The notes: generated from the letters alone by a model not told the origin. Positions 1 to 9,679 are shown, numbered from the stretch's first letter. The stretch is DNA of 64,000 nucleotides from Bremerella cremea (GCF_003335505.1 NZ_QPEX01000010.1:1178001-1242000); one strand, 5' to 3'. Program-made: numbers and translations.

Positions 1-483
1 ACCCAGGCCGCCCTGCAAGAAGGGATCGTTCCTGGTGGTGGTATCGCGTTGCTGCGAGCCGGTAAGGTCCTGAAGAAGCTTGATCTCGAAGGAGATGAAA
101 AGCACGGTGCCGAGATCGTTGCCAAGGTGCTGGAATATCCACTCCGCACGATCGCTCAAAATGCTGGTCTGGACGGTGGCGTCGTCGTCAATCGCGTTCG
201 CCAGCAAAAGAAGGCCTCCGAAGGTTTCAATGCCGACACCGGCAACTATGAAGACCTGATCGAAGCTGGCGTCATCGATCCAGCCAAGGTCGTTCGTACC
301 GCTCTACAAAACGCTGCTAGTGTGGCTGCCCTGCTGCTGACAACTGATTCGCTGATCACCGAAATCCCGTCGGAAGACGAAGGCGGCGATCATCACGACC
401 ACCATGACCACGGCGGCATGGGTGGTATGGGCGGCATGGGCATGGGGGGAATGGGTGGCATGGGCATGCCCGGCATGATGTAA
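1..483 (+). CDS. groL: Chaperonin GroEL, C-terminal part (5' truncated by window)
   Basis: The open frame runs from base 1, so the N-terminal two thirds of the chaperonin lie outside the window. What remains is the last part of the intermediate and equatorial domains: [10 protein letters not shown], then the stretch around [20 protein letters not shown] that closes the ATP pocket. The tail is rich in His and Asp ([12 protein letters not shown]) and then becomes Gly-Gly-Met repeats ending MPGMM, as in canonical GroEL. It is followed by groES and a second groEL on the same strand, so this looks like the first gene of a chaperonin cluster. Family assignment is certain; the number of residues missing cannot be seen. 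Confidence 0.95.
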   Translation, partial: TQAALQEGIVPGGGIALLRAGKVLKKLDLEGDEKHGAEIVAKVLEYPLRTIAQNAGLDGGVVVNRVRQQKKASEGFNADTGNYEDLIEAGVIDPAKVVRTALQNAASVAALLLTTDSLITEIPSEDEGGDHHDHHDHGGMGGMGGMGMGGMGGMGMPGMM

Positions 484-571
484 TTCACGCCAGACCCCGT
501 TTCTCTTATTTCACATAAACAAGTTACAAATACTCAACATACCCCTGAATAAGTTTTAAGGATAAACACCC

Positions 572-877
572 ATGGCGAAGAGTCTGAAGATTCGCACTTT
601 GGATGACCGCGTTGTCGTACAACCGCTGGAAGCGGAAGAAACCACCGCTGGTGGTATCGTTCTGCCTGATTCGGCCCAGGAAAAGCCCCAACGCGGTACC
701 GTGTTGGCAGTTGGCCCTGGCAAGTTGTTAGACAGCGGTAGCCGCGCGGAACTTTCGGTTGCCATTGGCGACGAAGTCATCTATGGCAAGTACAGCGGTA
801 GCGACATCGAAATCGATGGCGACGAGTACAAGATCCTTCGCGAGACCGAAATCCTGGCCAAGGTTGTCAACGACTAA
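572..877 (+). CDS. groS: Co-chaperonin GroES
   Basis: A 101-residue protein of the 10 kDa chaperonin family, which caps the GroEL ring in the cytoplasm. The mobile-loop region (around EETTAGGIVLPDSAQEKP) and the beta-barrel signature VLAVGPG are both present, and the length is normal. An AAGGATA Shine-Dalgarno-like stretch lies about 10 bases before the ATG. It sits between two groEL genes, 88 bases after the first and 67 before the second, and the same TAAGGAT box precedes the second groEL, suggesting co-translation from one message. Confidence 0.97.
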   Translation: MAKSLKIRTLDDRVVVQPLEAEETTAGGIVLPDSAQEKPQRGTVLAVGPGKLLDSGSRAELSVAIGDEVIYGKYSGSDIEIDGDEYKILRETEILAKVVND

Positions 878-944
878 CCTTGTGTCCTCGATTTTTGTCT
901 TGTCCTAAACCGCATTCAGTTTTTATCACATAAGGATTCTTAGC

Positions 945-2561
<1,617 letters not shown>

Positions 2562-2619
2562 ACCGAGGTTTTGCCGAACGAATTGGGTATCCGCTTATTA
2601 AAAGCGGCTACCATCGACG

Positions 2620-2670
2620 AAATAAACAACGGGCTGAATCTCTTCCAGGGACCAGCCCGTTTTATTTCTA
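2620..2670 (+). terminator. Rho-independent terminator after groEL
   Basis: Inverted repeat AACGGGCTG (2628-2636) / CAGCCCGTT (2653-2661), extended by AAATAAA/TTTATTT, with a T-rich 3' side. It lies 60 bases past the groEL stop and separates the chaperonin genes from dnaJ. Confidence 0.8.
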
Positions 2671-2692
2671 GCTCTGCCTAGGTGAGAACACG

Positions 2693-3856
2693 ATGGCGAC
2701 GAAAATCGACTATTACGAAGTCCTGGGAGTGGAACGCTCTGCCTCGCAGGGCGAAATCTCGAAGGCCTATCGAAAACTAGCGATCAAGTATCACCCTGAT
2801 TCAAATCCTGGGGACGAGGATGCTGTTATTCGCTTTAAAGCCGCTGCGGAAGCCTATGAGGTTCTTAGCGATTCCGATAAGCGGGCTCGTTACGATCAAT
2901 ACGGCCACGCCGGGGTCGATGGCAACCAGCGTTCCAGCTTCCACGACGTCGAAGACATTATGGAAGCCTTCGGAGACATCTTTGGTGGTGGTGTCTTCAG
3001 CGATATCTTCGGACGTGGCGGTGGCCGCGGAGGCCGTCGACGCGTGCGTAAAGGGGCCGATATCCAGGTCCGGGTCACGCTTGATCTCGAAGAAGCTGCC
3101 ACCGGCGTCCAACGCGAGATTCAAGTCGATCGCCGCGTCGCCTGTGGTCCCTGCGGTGGCTCTGGGGCGAAACCTGGCTCGCAGCCGGAACCATGTAATC
3201 GTTGTGGCGGCCTAGGGCAAGTCGTCCAGCAAGCTGGCATTCTGCGGGTTCAAACGACCTGTCCTTCCTGCGGTGGTCAAGGAACCATCATCAGCGATCC
3301 TTGCCCCGAATGCCGAGGCAACGGTTTCACAACTCGCCGCGTGAACATGGACGTCTCGATTCCAGCCGGGGTCGACGACGGAATGCGAGTTCGTCTGGCA
3401 GGCGAAGGGCAACCTAGCCCCGATGGTGGTCCTCCAGGTGATTGCTACTGTCATATTTCGATTCGTAAGCATCGCATCTTCGAACGAGAAGGGGATCACC
3501 TGATCCTCAAAATGCCGATTACCTACACCCAGGCAGTCCTGGGAAGCGAAATCGAAGTTCCGACCCTCAATGGCCCGGCAACCCTAACGGTTCCGCCCGG
3601 TTCGGGATCGTCGGAAGTCTTTAAGATGCGTGGCAAAGGGATGCCCGATCCCCATGGTCGCGGTCATGGCGACTTATACGTGCAAACCTATATCGAAGTC
3701 CCCAAGAAACTCGATCCCAAGCAAGAAGAAATCTTGCGGGAACTGGCCGAGTACGAACATACCAACGTCAGCCCGCACCGCAAATCTTTCTTGGAATCGA
3801 TACGCGACTACTTGTTCTCGTCGCATGACGAAAAAGAAACCAAGAAGAAAAGCTGA
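2693..3856 (+). CDS. dnaJ: Chaperone protein DnaJ (Hsp40)
   Basis: 387 residues with the full type I Hsp40 layout. The J domain has HPD at residues 34-36. It is followed by a Gly/Phe-rich segment ([21 protein letters not shown]), four zinc-finger CXXCXGXG-type repeats ([32 protein letters not shown]), and C-terminal substrate-binding and dimerisation domains. It stimulates the DnaK ATPase. grpE follows after 16 bases, so the two are co-transcribed; dnaK itself is not in the window. Confidence 0.97.
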   Translation: MATKIDYYEVLGVERSASQGEISKAYRKLAIKYHPDSNPGDEDAVIRFKAAAEAYEVLSDSDKRARYDQYGHAGVDGNQRSSFHDVEDIMEAFGDIFGGGVFSDIFGRGGGRGGRRRVRKGADIQVRVTLDLEEAATGVQREIQVDRRVACGPCGGSGAKPGSQPEPCNRCGGLGQVVQQAGILRVQTTCPSCGGQGTIISDPCPECRGNGFTTRRVNMDVSIPAGVDDGMRVRLAGEGQPSPDGGPPGDCYCHISIRKHRIFEREGDHLILKMPITYTQAVLGSEIEVPTLNGPATLTVPPGSGSSEVFKMRGKGMPDPHGRGHGDLYVQTYIEVPKKLDPKQEEILRELAEYEHTNVSPHRKSFLESIRDYLFSSHDEKETKKKS

Positions 3857-3872
3857 ACAAGGAGCCTAAGCC

Positions 3873-4442
3873 GTGCCTGCAGAACATCCCAATACCGATC
3901 CCCCCGAAAATCCAACTCAACCAGCAAACGATCCCCAACCAGGGACAACAGGCGAGACAGCAGATGCTTTCTTCGCCGCATCGGATGCGGAAATGGATCA
4001 CTTGAAACAAGAACTGATCGACGCCGAGAAGCGTGTCCTGTTAGCACAAGCCGACCTCGAGAACTTCCGCAAACGCATGCGACGCGAGCGGGAAGACGAG
4101 CTAAAGTACGCCAACGTCCCTCTACTGACCGACCTGCTGCCGGTTGTCGACAACCTACAACGTGGGATCGAATCGGCCGAGAAAAGCGAGCAGACCAGCG
4201 CCCTGCTGGATGGCATCAAGCTTGTCGAAAAGCAATTGATCGAAGCCATGACGAAAAGAGGCTGCGAACCGATCGAAGCCCAAGGTCAACCGTTCGATCC
4301 GAATCTGCACGATGCAATCCTACAGCAGCCCAGTGCCGACGTAGACCCGGGCACCGTGCTGCACGTTGCTCAGGTTGGCTATAAGCTGTATGACCGCGTA
4401 ATTCGCCCGAGCCAAGTGATTGTCTCCAAAGCCCCTGAATAA
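3873..4442 (+). CDS. grpE: Nucleotide exchange factor GrpE
   Basis: 189 residues starting at GTG, with AAGGAGCC about 7 bases upstream. A disordered, Pro/Thr-rich N-terminus is followed by a long coiled coil (about residues 40-95, MDHLKQELIDAEKRVLLAQA) containing ADLENFRKRMRRE, the GrpE hallmark. The C-terminal beta domain ends near YDRVIRPSQVIVSKAPE. It releases ADP from DnaK. It lies directly behind dnaJ in the same operon. Confidence 0.96.
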   Translation: MPAEHPNTDPPENPTQPANDPQPGTTGETADAFFAASDAEMDHLKQELIDAEKRVLLAQADLENFRKRMRREREDELKYANVPLLTDLLPVVDNLQRGIESAEKSEQTSALLDGIKLVEKQLIEAMTKRGCEPIEAQGQPFDPNLHDAILQQPSADVDPGTVLHVAQVGYKLYDRVIRPSQVIVSKAPE

Positions 4443-4514
4443 CCCCAGTGGCTTCACCTTCCCCACAATTGGGCGGCAGGTGACCGAAGTGCGGAAAACC
4501 GCTTGCGTATGGGT

Positions 4515-4523
4515 TGATATAAT
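4515..4523 (+). promoter_or_regulatory. Possible extended -10 promoter upstream of the FmdB gene
   Basis: TGATATAAT, a TGnTATAAT extended -10, lies 45 bases before the ATG at 4568 in the only sizeable gap between grpE and the next gene. No convincing -35 is present, which is tolerated by extended -10 promoters. Inference from sequence only. Confidence 0.4.
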
Positions 4524-4567
4524 TAGCCGACCAAACATTTCCATGGCCTGATTGAGGTTTCCGTGTA

Positions 4568-4858
4568 ATGCCCACCTACGAATACCAGTGCGACGCTTGC
4601 AATCACAAGTTCGAGGAATTCCAATCGATCTCGGCTGATCCGCTCACAAAGTGCCCGGAATGCAAGAAAAAGAAATTGCGTCGCCTCTTTAGCACTGGTG
4701 GCGGTTTACTTTTCAAGGGATCAGGGTTTTACATCACTGACTACCGTAGCGATTCGTACAAGAAGAGCGCTGAAAAAGGTACGAAGAGCAGCGAATCCTC
4801 AAAGCCTGCCAAGAGCGATTCGAAGGGGAGTTCCGGCTCCAGTTCGTCGTCCAGCTAA
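4568..4858 (+). CDS. FmdB-family zinc-ribbon protein
   Basis: A 96-residue protein beginning MPTYEYQCDACNHKFEEFQS, the typical start of the FmdB/CxxC_CxxC_SSSS putative regulatory family. CDAC (residues 10-13) and CPEC (near residue 35) form one zinc ribbon. It is followed by FSTGGGLLFKGSGFYITDYRS, also typical, and a Ser/Lys-rich low-complexity tail ending in a run of serines. The molecular function of the family is not established. It is followed 16 bases later by yacG, another small zinc protein. Confidence 0.85.
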   Translation: MPTYEYQCDACNHKFEEFQSISADPLTKCPECKKKKLRRLFSTGGGLLFKGSGFYITDYRSDSYKKSAEKGTKSSESSKPAKSDSKGSSGSSSSSS

Positions 4859-4874
4859 TCAGAAGGAGGCCATT

Positions 4875-5087
4875 TTGGCACCCCTGCGTTGTCCGACTTG
4901 CCGTCACGTATTTGAAAGTACCTATACCGTCGCGATGCCTTTTTGCAGCGAGCGTTGCCGCCAGATTGACCTGGGACAATGGCTCGACGAAGAGCACGCA
5001 TTACCCCTGGACATCGAAAAGCACCTCGAAGAACAGGCCACCCAGCCACCGGAAAACGACGATCCAGACGACGAAGTTTCGTGGTAG
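4875..5087 (+). CDS. yacG: DNA gyrase inhibitor YacG-like zinc protein
   Basis: A 70-residue protein with the YacG zinc-binding arrangement: CPTC near the N-terminus, then CSERC and the invariant-type RQIDLGQWLDE. E. coli YacG binds GyrB and blocks DNA binding. The start is a TTG at 4875, chosen because AGAAGGAGG ends 5 bases before it and the conserved domain begins at once (APLRCPTC). A longer in-frame reading would overlap the FmdB gene. The acidic C-terminal tail is normal for the family. Confidence 0.85.
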   Translation: MAPLRCPTCRHVFESTYTVAMPFCSERCRQIDLGQWLDEEHALPLDIEKHLEEQATQPPENDDPDDEVSW

Positions 5088-5099
5088 TGACGTTTTAAT

Positions 5100-5139
5100 G
5101 GTTTGTTTCTCTGCCTATAATTCTGGCTCAAAACAAACC
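5100..5139 (+). promoter_or_regulatory. TATAAT box framed by an inverted repeat
   Basis: A perfect -10 hexamer (5116-5121, within CTGCCTATAAT) lies between the arms of a perfect 9-base inverted repeat, GGTTTGTTT (5100-5108) and AAACAAACC (5131-5139). It is 23 bases before the start of the next gene, whose Shine-Dalgarno AGAGGAG follows. This arrangement fits a promoter with an operator, but a hairpin role is equally possible. Confidence 0.4.
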
Positions 5140-5161
5140 GCAGGTCAGAGGAGCTAGCTGC

Positions 5162-6331
5162 ATGTCGGAGGAGCGCGGTCTACTACGAGCCATATCGTGG
5201 CATGAATGTTTCCCTTGGCTGATTCTCTTTCGGGCAGCCCTTATTGGTTTTTACCTGCGGGTCATGTTCCTCGCTTACGTGGGCGTATGCGTGCTGAGTA
5301 TTGGCCTCTGGATCGGCGATTCAGTCTTCACTTGGCATGGAACACCAGACCTACCGGTGGCCGAGGTAGAAGCCGCCTCGCTGGCCAAACAAGCTTCCGC
5401 CGAGATGGCCTTGGAAATGTCTGGCCCCGCTCAGCAGCTCACTTCCTTTCTAACGACCCCGCTTCACCCCCTCTACGAATTAGTCTTTGAGCGTAAATTT
5501 ACGTTCTTAGGTGGCCTAAAACGTATTTTTCTCATCGTTTGGTATACGGCCACCTTAGCGATCTTTGGAGGCGCCATTTCCCGAATCGCAGCGATGGAGT
5601 TTTCGATCAATGATCGCTGCGGCCTAAAAGGTGCTATGGGGCACTCGCGACGGAAGTTCATGGGTTATTTTTTGGCGCCCATTTTCCCGCTTATCGGTGT
5701 GGCCTTATTGATGACCATCTTGCTGGCGATTGGCTTGCTCAATTGGCTAGGCACTTGGATGGCCATTTTAACTGGGATTTTCGGATTTATCGCCGTCTTT
5801 GTGGCGTTTGTCATCGGCATGCTTCTGGTCCCACTTTTGGTCGGCTGGCCGCTGATGTGGGGAGCGATTAGCACTGAGAACTCCGATCACTTCGACGCCC
5901 TTAGCCGCAGCTATGCCTACATCACCCAACGCCCGTTTCACTATTTGTGGTACCTGAGTGTCGCGTGCCTGGCAGGCTCGGTGGGCTTATTTGCAATTAC
6001 CTTGTTAGCCACCGTCATGTCCCTGGCACTAAGCACCGGACTAGCATGGGGCCAAGGAAACGAGCAAACGCTGGCCATTGCGACACACTCAATGGCAGGT
6101 CCGATCTGGCGATTCTGGGGAGAAGCGATTGTTCGCCTGGTGCCTGCTTACTCATTCGGCTACTTCTTCGCGGTGTTCTCCGGCATTTATTTGCTGTTGC
6201 GGCGTGATGTCGATCAGGCAGAGATGGATGAAATCGTCCTCGACGACAACCAACCCCGCTTCGCTATGCCGGCCTTAAATAAGAGCCTCGACGGTAGCGA
6301 CGAAGAAGCAGAAAAGCCAGAAGCTAAGTAA
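5162..6331 (+). CDS. Conserved polytopic membrane protein, function unknown
   Basis: 389 residues. Hydrophobic segments lie roughly at residues 20-50, 118-142, 165-200, 205-240, 262-290 and 320-345, so it is an integral inner-membrane protein with about six or seven spans. The C-terminus is charged and probably cytoplasmic (SLDGSDEEAEKPEAK). The start has AGAGGAG 8 bases upstream. I see no catalytic motif and cannot assign a function; the layout resembles hypothetical membrane proteins common in planctomycetes. Confidence 0.8.
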   Translation: MSEERGLLRAISWHECFPWLILFRAALIGFYLRVMFLAYVGVCVLSIGLWIGDSVFTWHGTPDLPVAEVEAASLAKQASAEMALEMSGPAQQLTSFLTTPLHPLYELVFERKFTFLGGLKRIFLIVWYTATLAIFGGAISRIAAMEFSINDRCGLKGAMGHSRRKFMGYFLAPIFPLIGVALLMTILLAIGLLNWLGTWMAILTGIFGFIAVFVAFVIGMLLVPLLVGWPLMWGAISTENSDHFDALSRSYAYITQRPFHYLWYLSVACLAGSVGLFAITLLATVMSLALSTGLAWGQGNEQTLAIATHSMAGPIWRFWGEAIVRLVPAYSFGYFFAVFSGIYLLLRRDVDQAEMDEIVLDDNQPRFAMPALNKSLDGSDEEAEKPEAK

Positions 6332-6372
6332 ACCGCTTCATGGCTTCCGATCTGTTTTGCTGCGGGCAGAAA

Positions 6373-6720
6373 CTAACCGGCAGCTAGTTGTGTCAGAATG
6401 GTGCCAACTTTCTGGTGAAACTGCCCGTTGGTCAGCACATCGGCTCCGGCCTCTTTTGCTTGGGCCAGCAGATCGACTTGCACGTGCGGGCCGTGAACCA
6501 AGACACGTAGCTCTGGATGTTGCGCTTTGGCTTCTTGAATCGTACTGATTGCATCCCGTGCTGGCGGGTTCAAGTCGACAATCAACGCGATTGTTTCGTC
6601 GTTGATCGATTCCAAGAGCCCTTTCTTCGAGCCAATCACCTTCAAAGCAATCCCTTGAGCATTGGCAGGGCCTTGGACACGGGAGGTCGACATCAAGTCG
6701 GCGGTAAAATAGAGAATCAC
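6373..6720 (-). CDS. Receiver-like small protein encoded behind PII
   Basis: 115 residues with alternating beta/alpha pattern resembling a CheY-type receiver: MILYFTADLMSTSRV, then ALIVDLNPPARD (the likely counterpart of the phospho-acceptor Asp), then LRVLVHGPHVQVDLLAQAKEAGADVLTNGQF. The usual Thr/Ser after beta4 is Gly/Pro here and the conserved Lys after beta5 is absent, so phosphotransfer is doubtful. It follows the PII gene by 20 bases on the same strand, so the two are probably co-transcribed. Assignment is by fold pattern only. Confidence 0.65.
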   Translation of the reverse strand: MILYFTADLMSTSRVQGPANAQGIALKVIGSKKGLLESINDETIALIVDLNPPARDAISTIQEAKAQHPELRVLVHGPHVQVDLLAQAKEAGADVLTNGQFHQKVGTILTQLAAG

Positions 6721-6740
6721 TGGATATCCTAGCTCGAGGC

Positions 6741-7088
6741 TTAAACTGCGGAAGGTCCGCGTTCCTTGCCCCCGATTTGCACAACTTGTTCGATCGGAAT
6801 AACGAGAATCTTGCCGTCGCCAATGTTCCCTTCCACTCCGGTACGAGCCACATTCTCGATGATGGCCAGCGTCCGTTCGAGGAAATCGTCGTTCACTGCG
6901 ACTTCAACAATCACTTTCCGTAACAGATTCGTCTGATATTCAATCCCGCGAAATGTAGCCGTTTGGCCGCGTTGCCGTCCGTAACCTTCGGCATCGAAAA
7001 CCGTGAGGCGTTCGACAGCAACTTCCGCCAGGGCAGTCCGTACGCTGTCCAACTTCGTCGGTTGAATTACGGCGACAATTAGTTTCAC
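6741..7088 (-). CDS. PII-family nitrogen regulatory protein (GlnB/GlnK-like)
   Basis: 115 residues. The start MKLIVAVIQPTKLDSVRTAL and the T-loop (YGRQRGQTATFRGIEY) place it in the PII family, trimeric sensors of 2-oxoglutarate and ATP/ADP. Tyr51, the uridylylation site of E. coli GlnB, is kept, while the position of Tyr46 is Phe and Lys9 is Gln. The B-loop reads RTGVEGNIGDGK, three residues longer than TGKIGDGK of GlnB. No ammonium transporter or glutamine synthetase gene lies next to it; the receiver-like gene follows on the same strand. Confidence 0.88.
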   Translation of the reverse strand: MKLIVAVIQPTKLDSVRTALAEVAVERLTVFDAEGYGRQRGQTATFRGIEYQTNLLRKVIVEVAVNDDFLERTLAIIENVARTGVEGNIGDGKILVIPIEQVVQIGGKERGPSAV

Positions 7089-7166
7089 GCTAGGAACTCC
7101 GGCGGGAATCGAGATATAGATACTCGCTGTTCTACCAAAAGACCCCGGCAGCCCGCCAGATGGCGG

Positions 7167-8483
7167 TTACTCTGCCTTCTTCATAACGTGGGCATCGGCA
7201 AACTGCATGTAGCGTTGCCAATCAGAAGCTAGAACATCGTGCTTGCCGGGGCGAACAACATACCCCAGGCGGCTCAAGACCGGCTGGTCAACCTTGGGCA
7301 TCTCGTCAATCGCCAGGCCTTCTACCCCCAGCAATTCATAAACGGGACTGGCATAGTGGGCCGAGAGAAACTCGCCATGCGGATCGGCCCAACGATCTTC
7401 CTCGGCACTGCAAACCAAGCAGGGACGAGGCGCGACCAATGCGATCAACTCGTGCTGATCGACCGGACAAGCATCTTCGTTGTGGTTGTACTTTGTGAAG
7501 TTATCGCAGAACCAATGCGGGAACGACGTGTTAATCCGCTTAACCGATTCACCAAAACGACGTCGCGACAAAGCCGCCCCACCGCAGCCCGAGTTATTCG
7601 AGATAACCGCCGCAAAACGAGGATCGGTTGCCCCGGCCCAAAGCGCCGTTTTCCCCAAACGCGAGTGCCCCATGGCAATCACTTTCGAGCCGTCAATCTC
7701 TTTATCTTGTTGCAAGTAATCCAAAGCCCGGCTCATTCCCCAGGCCCAAGCGGCAATGCTACCCCATTGATCTGGTTTCGGCTGAGTCTGACCATCTTCG
7801 TAAAAGTAAGGGTGGATGCCATTTTGAAATTTGTCGTCGAAATCAGGATCGATGTCTCCGTAATAGGCGGTTGCCAACCCGTAGCCATTTTCCACGATCA
7901 TCTCGACCGGCCAACGTGAAGTGCTCGCGCCACGCAGTTTTTCTGTCGGCTTGTGATCGTCGACACCTTTTTCAGTACTATTTCGTAACCAGCTTTTCGG
8001 CAATTGAATCGCAGGATCGTCTTGAATCGAGGCATTACCAAAGAAATTCAGCGTCATGAACGTCGGAACCGGCTGATCGGTTTTCGGCAGATACACTAAT
8101 AGATTCAGAACCGGCCCCTCTGGATCGTCCGTCAAACGAATGGCCACCTGCCGCCGACGAGCTTTGCCCGCAAGTGCATCGTCGGACGTCTCGATCACCT
8201 CGAACGAAAGCTTATCAGGGGCTGCCGGCGACTTGCCATAGACATCTTTCTCGAACAGCTTCAACAGTTCAGGCCGCCGGATCTCGTTCCAGGTCTGGGC
8301 CGATTCAATCTTCGTTCCATCGGCCGCCACGAGCGGATCTGGCAGGGTGAACTTAGGCACATCGGCTTCGTCGTAAATGACTTTTTCTTGCTGCGCGTGA
8401 AGCATAGGGGTGGCCGACAGGACAAGGGTAAGGCAGGAAAAAACAAACGAGCAGCGTTTTCGATATCTCATGACAGATCTCAA
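7167..8483 (-). CDS. Secreted CE15-like glucuronoyl esterase / acetylxylan-esterase-fold hydrolase
   Basis: 438 residues with an N-terminal signal peptide (hydrophobic SFVFSCLTLVLSATPMLHA). It is an alpha/beta hydrolase: nucleophile elbow GHSRLGK with Ser274, followed by NNSGCGGAAL and a late GKHDVLASDW that supplies the likely catalytic His. GHSRLGK plus the W-rich AAWAWGMSRALDYL region matches bacterial glucuronoyl methylesterases (family CE15), which cut lignin-glucuronoxylan ester links. The role fits other polysaccharide-related genes in the window. The exact substrate is inferred. Confidence 0.75.
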   Translation of the reverse strand: MRSVMRYRKRCSFVFSCLTLVLSATPMLHAQQEKVIYDEADVPKFTLPDPLVAADGTKIESAQTWNEIRRPELLKLFEKDVYGKSPAAPDKLSFEVIETSDDALAGKARRRQVAIRLTDDPEGPVLNLLVYLPKTDQPVPTFMTLNFFGNASIQDDPAIQLPKSWLRNSTEKGVDDHKPTEKLRGASTSRWPVEMIVENGYGLATAYYGDIDPDFDDKFQNGIHPYFYEDGQTQPKPDQWGSIAAWAWGMSRALDYLQQDKEIDGSKVIAMGHSRLGKTALWAGATDPRFAAVISNNSGCGGAALSRRRFGESVKRINTSFPHWFCDNFTKYNHNEDACPVDQHELIALVAPRPCLVCSAEEDRWADPHGEFLSAHYASPVYELLGVEGLAIDEMPKVDQPVLSRLGYVVRPGKHDVLASDWQRYMQFADAHVMKKAE

Positions 8484-8922
8484 GCGAGTAGGAAAATCAA
8501 AGGCGGGAGTTCAGCGAAGTCGCTTCATTCTAACGCTTCGTGCCAAGCAGCCCCAGCAGTTTTTCCCTTGTTTGTGAACCCTGCCGGGGGATTTCGGTCC
8601 TTTTAGGCAGCAGGCAGAGAAGCCGTTATTGCAACAAGGATTAAGGGCGAGAAAAGTGGAGAGAGCAGGTAGCCATCGACATGTTATCGACAATTTTTCC
8701 ACGTTTTGCCGTACCCTTCGCACCCCCTTAACACAATTGGCCTACAGTCCCGCTAATTCGGCCTGAGACACCTTTCGCAGGTTCCCCTGAAAAAATGGTG
8801 TTTTTGGTCGGAACTATGTTATGTTGAAGGTCTTACACGTCGGACTACCGAACGCGAGCGGTCGGGGTCCATACGTTGCATCCCCTTCCTAGCCCCAACG
8901 CCTACTTATTTTTCGTTGTATT
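8484..8922. other. Long intergenic region between the divergent esterase and HNH genes
   Basis: About 440 bases with no open frame I can support. It must hold the promoters of the esterase (-) and of the tRNA-like element/HNH unit (+). GGCCTACAGT at 8739-8748 and TATGTT boxes near 8814-8825 are possible -10 sequences, but none has a clear -35 partner. No other structured element was recognised. Confidence 0.5.
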
Positions 8923-8998
8923 GGCAGCCGTGGCTCGGTGGCACGAGTGCTTTCTGACATGCCTGAAAGTGTGTTCGGTTCGAATCCGATCGGCTGCC
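8923..8998 (+). ncRNA. tRNA-like cloverleaf with an enlarged anticodon loop, upstream of HNH gene
   Basis: The 76 bases fold as a cloverleaf. The acceptor is GGCAGCCG (8923-8930) with CGGCTGCC (8991-8998), 8 perfect pairs, or 7 pairs plus a G(-1):C73 pair as in tRNA-His. U8 is present. The D stem is GCTC/GAGT with a GG-containing loop. The anticodon-position stem is CTTTC/GAAAG. The T arm is TTCGG/CCGAT (outermost pair mismatched) around the canonical loop TTCGAAT. The anticodon-position loop has 10 bases (TGACATGCCT) instead of 7, with no U33 in place, and no CCA is encoded. It is therefore not an ordinary tRNA: either a decayed tRNA or a tRNA-mimic leader. It ends 27 bases before the HNH ATG. 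Confidence 0.5.
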
Positions 8999-9025
8999 TT
9001 CCGAAACGAGGGAGAAACCAGATTC

Positions 9026-9619
9026 ATGTCGGTGTTATTGGAGAGGCCCACGCTTGTCCTCAACCGCAACTGGCAACCTGTCGGTGTGGCTTCGGTGGCT
9101 CGTTCGCTGACGCAAGTCTTCAGCGGTACGGCCCGGGTTGTCGACCCACATAGCTACCAGTTGTATACGTGGGAGGACTGGTCGAGATTGGCCCCAGGCA
9201 AGGATGAGCCGTTCATCTCTTCGCAGTTGCTCAAGATCCGCATTCCGGAAGTTGTCTCGCTAGTCAATTACGACCGCATCCCGCGGAACACAGTGACATT
9301 CAGCCGCCGGAACGTGTTTAAGCGCGACCAGTACATGTGTCAGTACTGCGGTTCGCGGCCTGGCAGCGAATACCTTACGATCGATCACGTGACGCCACGC
9401 AGCAAGGGAGGCGAATCTTCCTGGGAAAACTGCGTGCTCGCTTGTGTCGACTGCAATCATCGCAAGGCGAATCGTACCCCGGTCGAAGCCCACATGCCGC
9501 TTCGCAAGGATCCGATCCGTCCGAAATGGACGCCCGTTTACGCGGCCAGAAGGGTCAGGATCGAGTCTTGGAGTAAGTTCGTTAGCGAAGCTTACTGGGA
9601 CACCGAACTCGACACCTAA
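9026..9619 (+). CDS. HNH endonuclease family protein
   Basis: 197 residues. The N-terminal part (MSVLLERPTLVLNRNWQPVGV) is typical of a widespread bacterial HNH family. The nuclease core is CQYCG, TIDHVTPRSKGGESSWENCVLACVDCNHRKANRTP: two CXXC pairs for a structural zinc and the His-Asn-His/Asn metal-binding signature. I chose the ATG at 9026, preceded by GGGAG. The longer reading from 8876 would translate through the tRNA-like structure and adds no conserved sequence. DNA target and role are unknown. Confidence 0.85.
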   Translation: MSVLLERPTLVLNRNWQPVGVASVARSLTQVFSGTARVVDPHSYQLYTWEDWSRLAPGKDEPFISSQLLKIRIPEVVSLVNYDRIPRNTVTFSRRNVFKRDQYMCQYCGSRPGSEYLTIDHVTPRSKGGESSWENCVLACVDCNHRKANRTPVEAHMPLRKDPIRPKWTPVYAARRVRIESWSKFVSEAYWDTELDT

Positions 9620-9660
9620 CAGGCCTGGATGACAAACCGTTATCGAGGCCTGTTTCTTAA
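9618..9660 (+). terminator. Terminator of the HNH gene
   Basis: AACAGGCCT (9618-9626, overlapping the stop codon) pairs with AGGCCTGTT (9646-9654), followed by TTCTTAA. A normal intrinsic terminator. Confidence 0.75.
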
Positions 9661-9679
9661 TGTTCTGAGATAAAAAGAA

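Noticed and set aside
4503..4523. TTGCGT as the -35 partner of TATAAT before the FmdB gene
   Set aside because: The spacing is only 9 bases; an extended -10 is a better reading.
8923..8998. Selenocysteine tRNA, suggested by the 8-bp acceptor stem
   Set aside because: It is far too short, lacks the long variable arm and 6-bp D stem, and has no TCA anticodon.
8876..9025. N-terminal extension of the HNH protein from an upstream ATG
   Set aside because: It would translate across the tRNA-like structure and contributes no conserved sequence; the ATG at 9026 has a better ribosome site.
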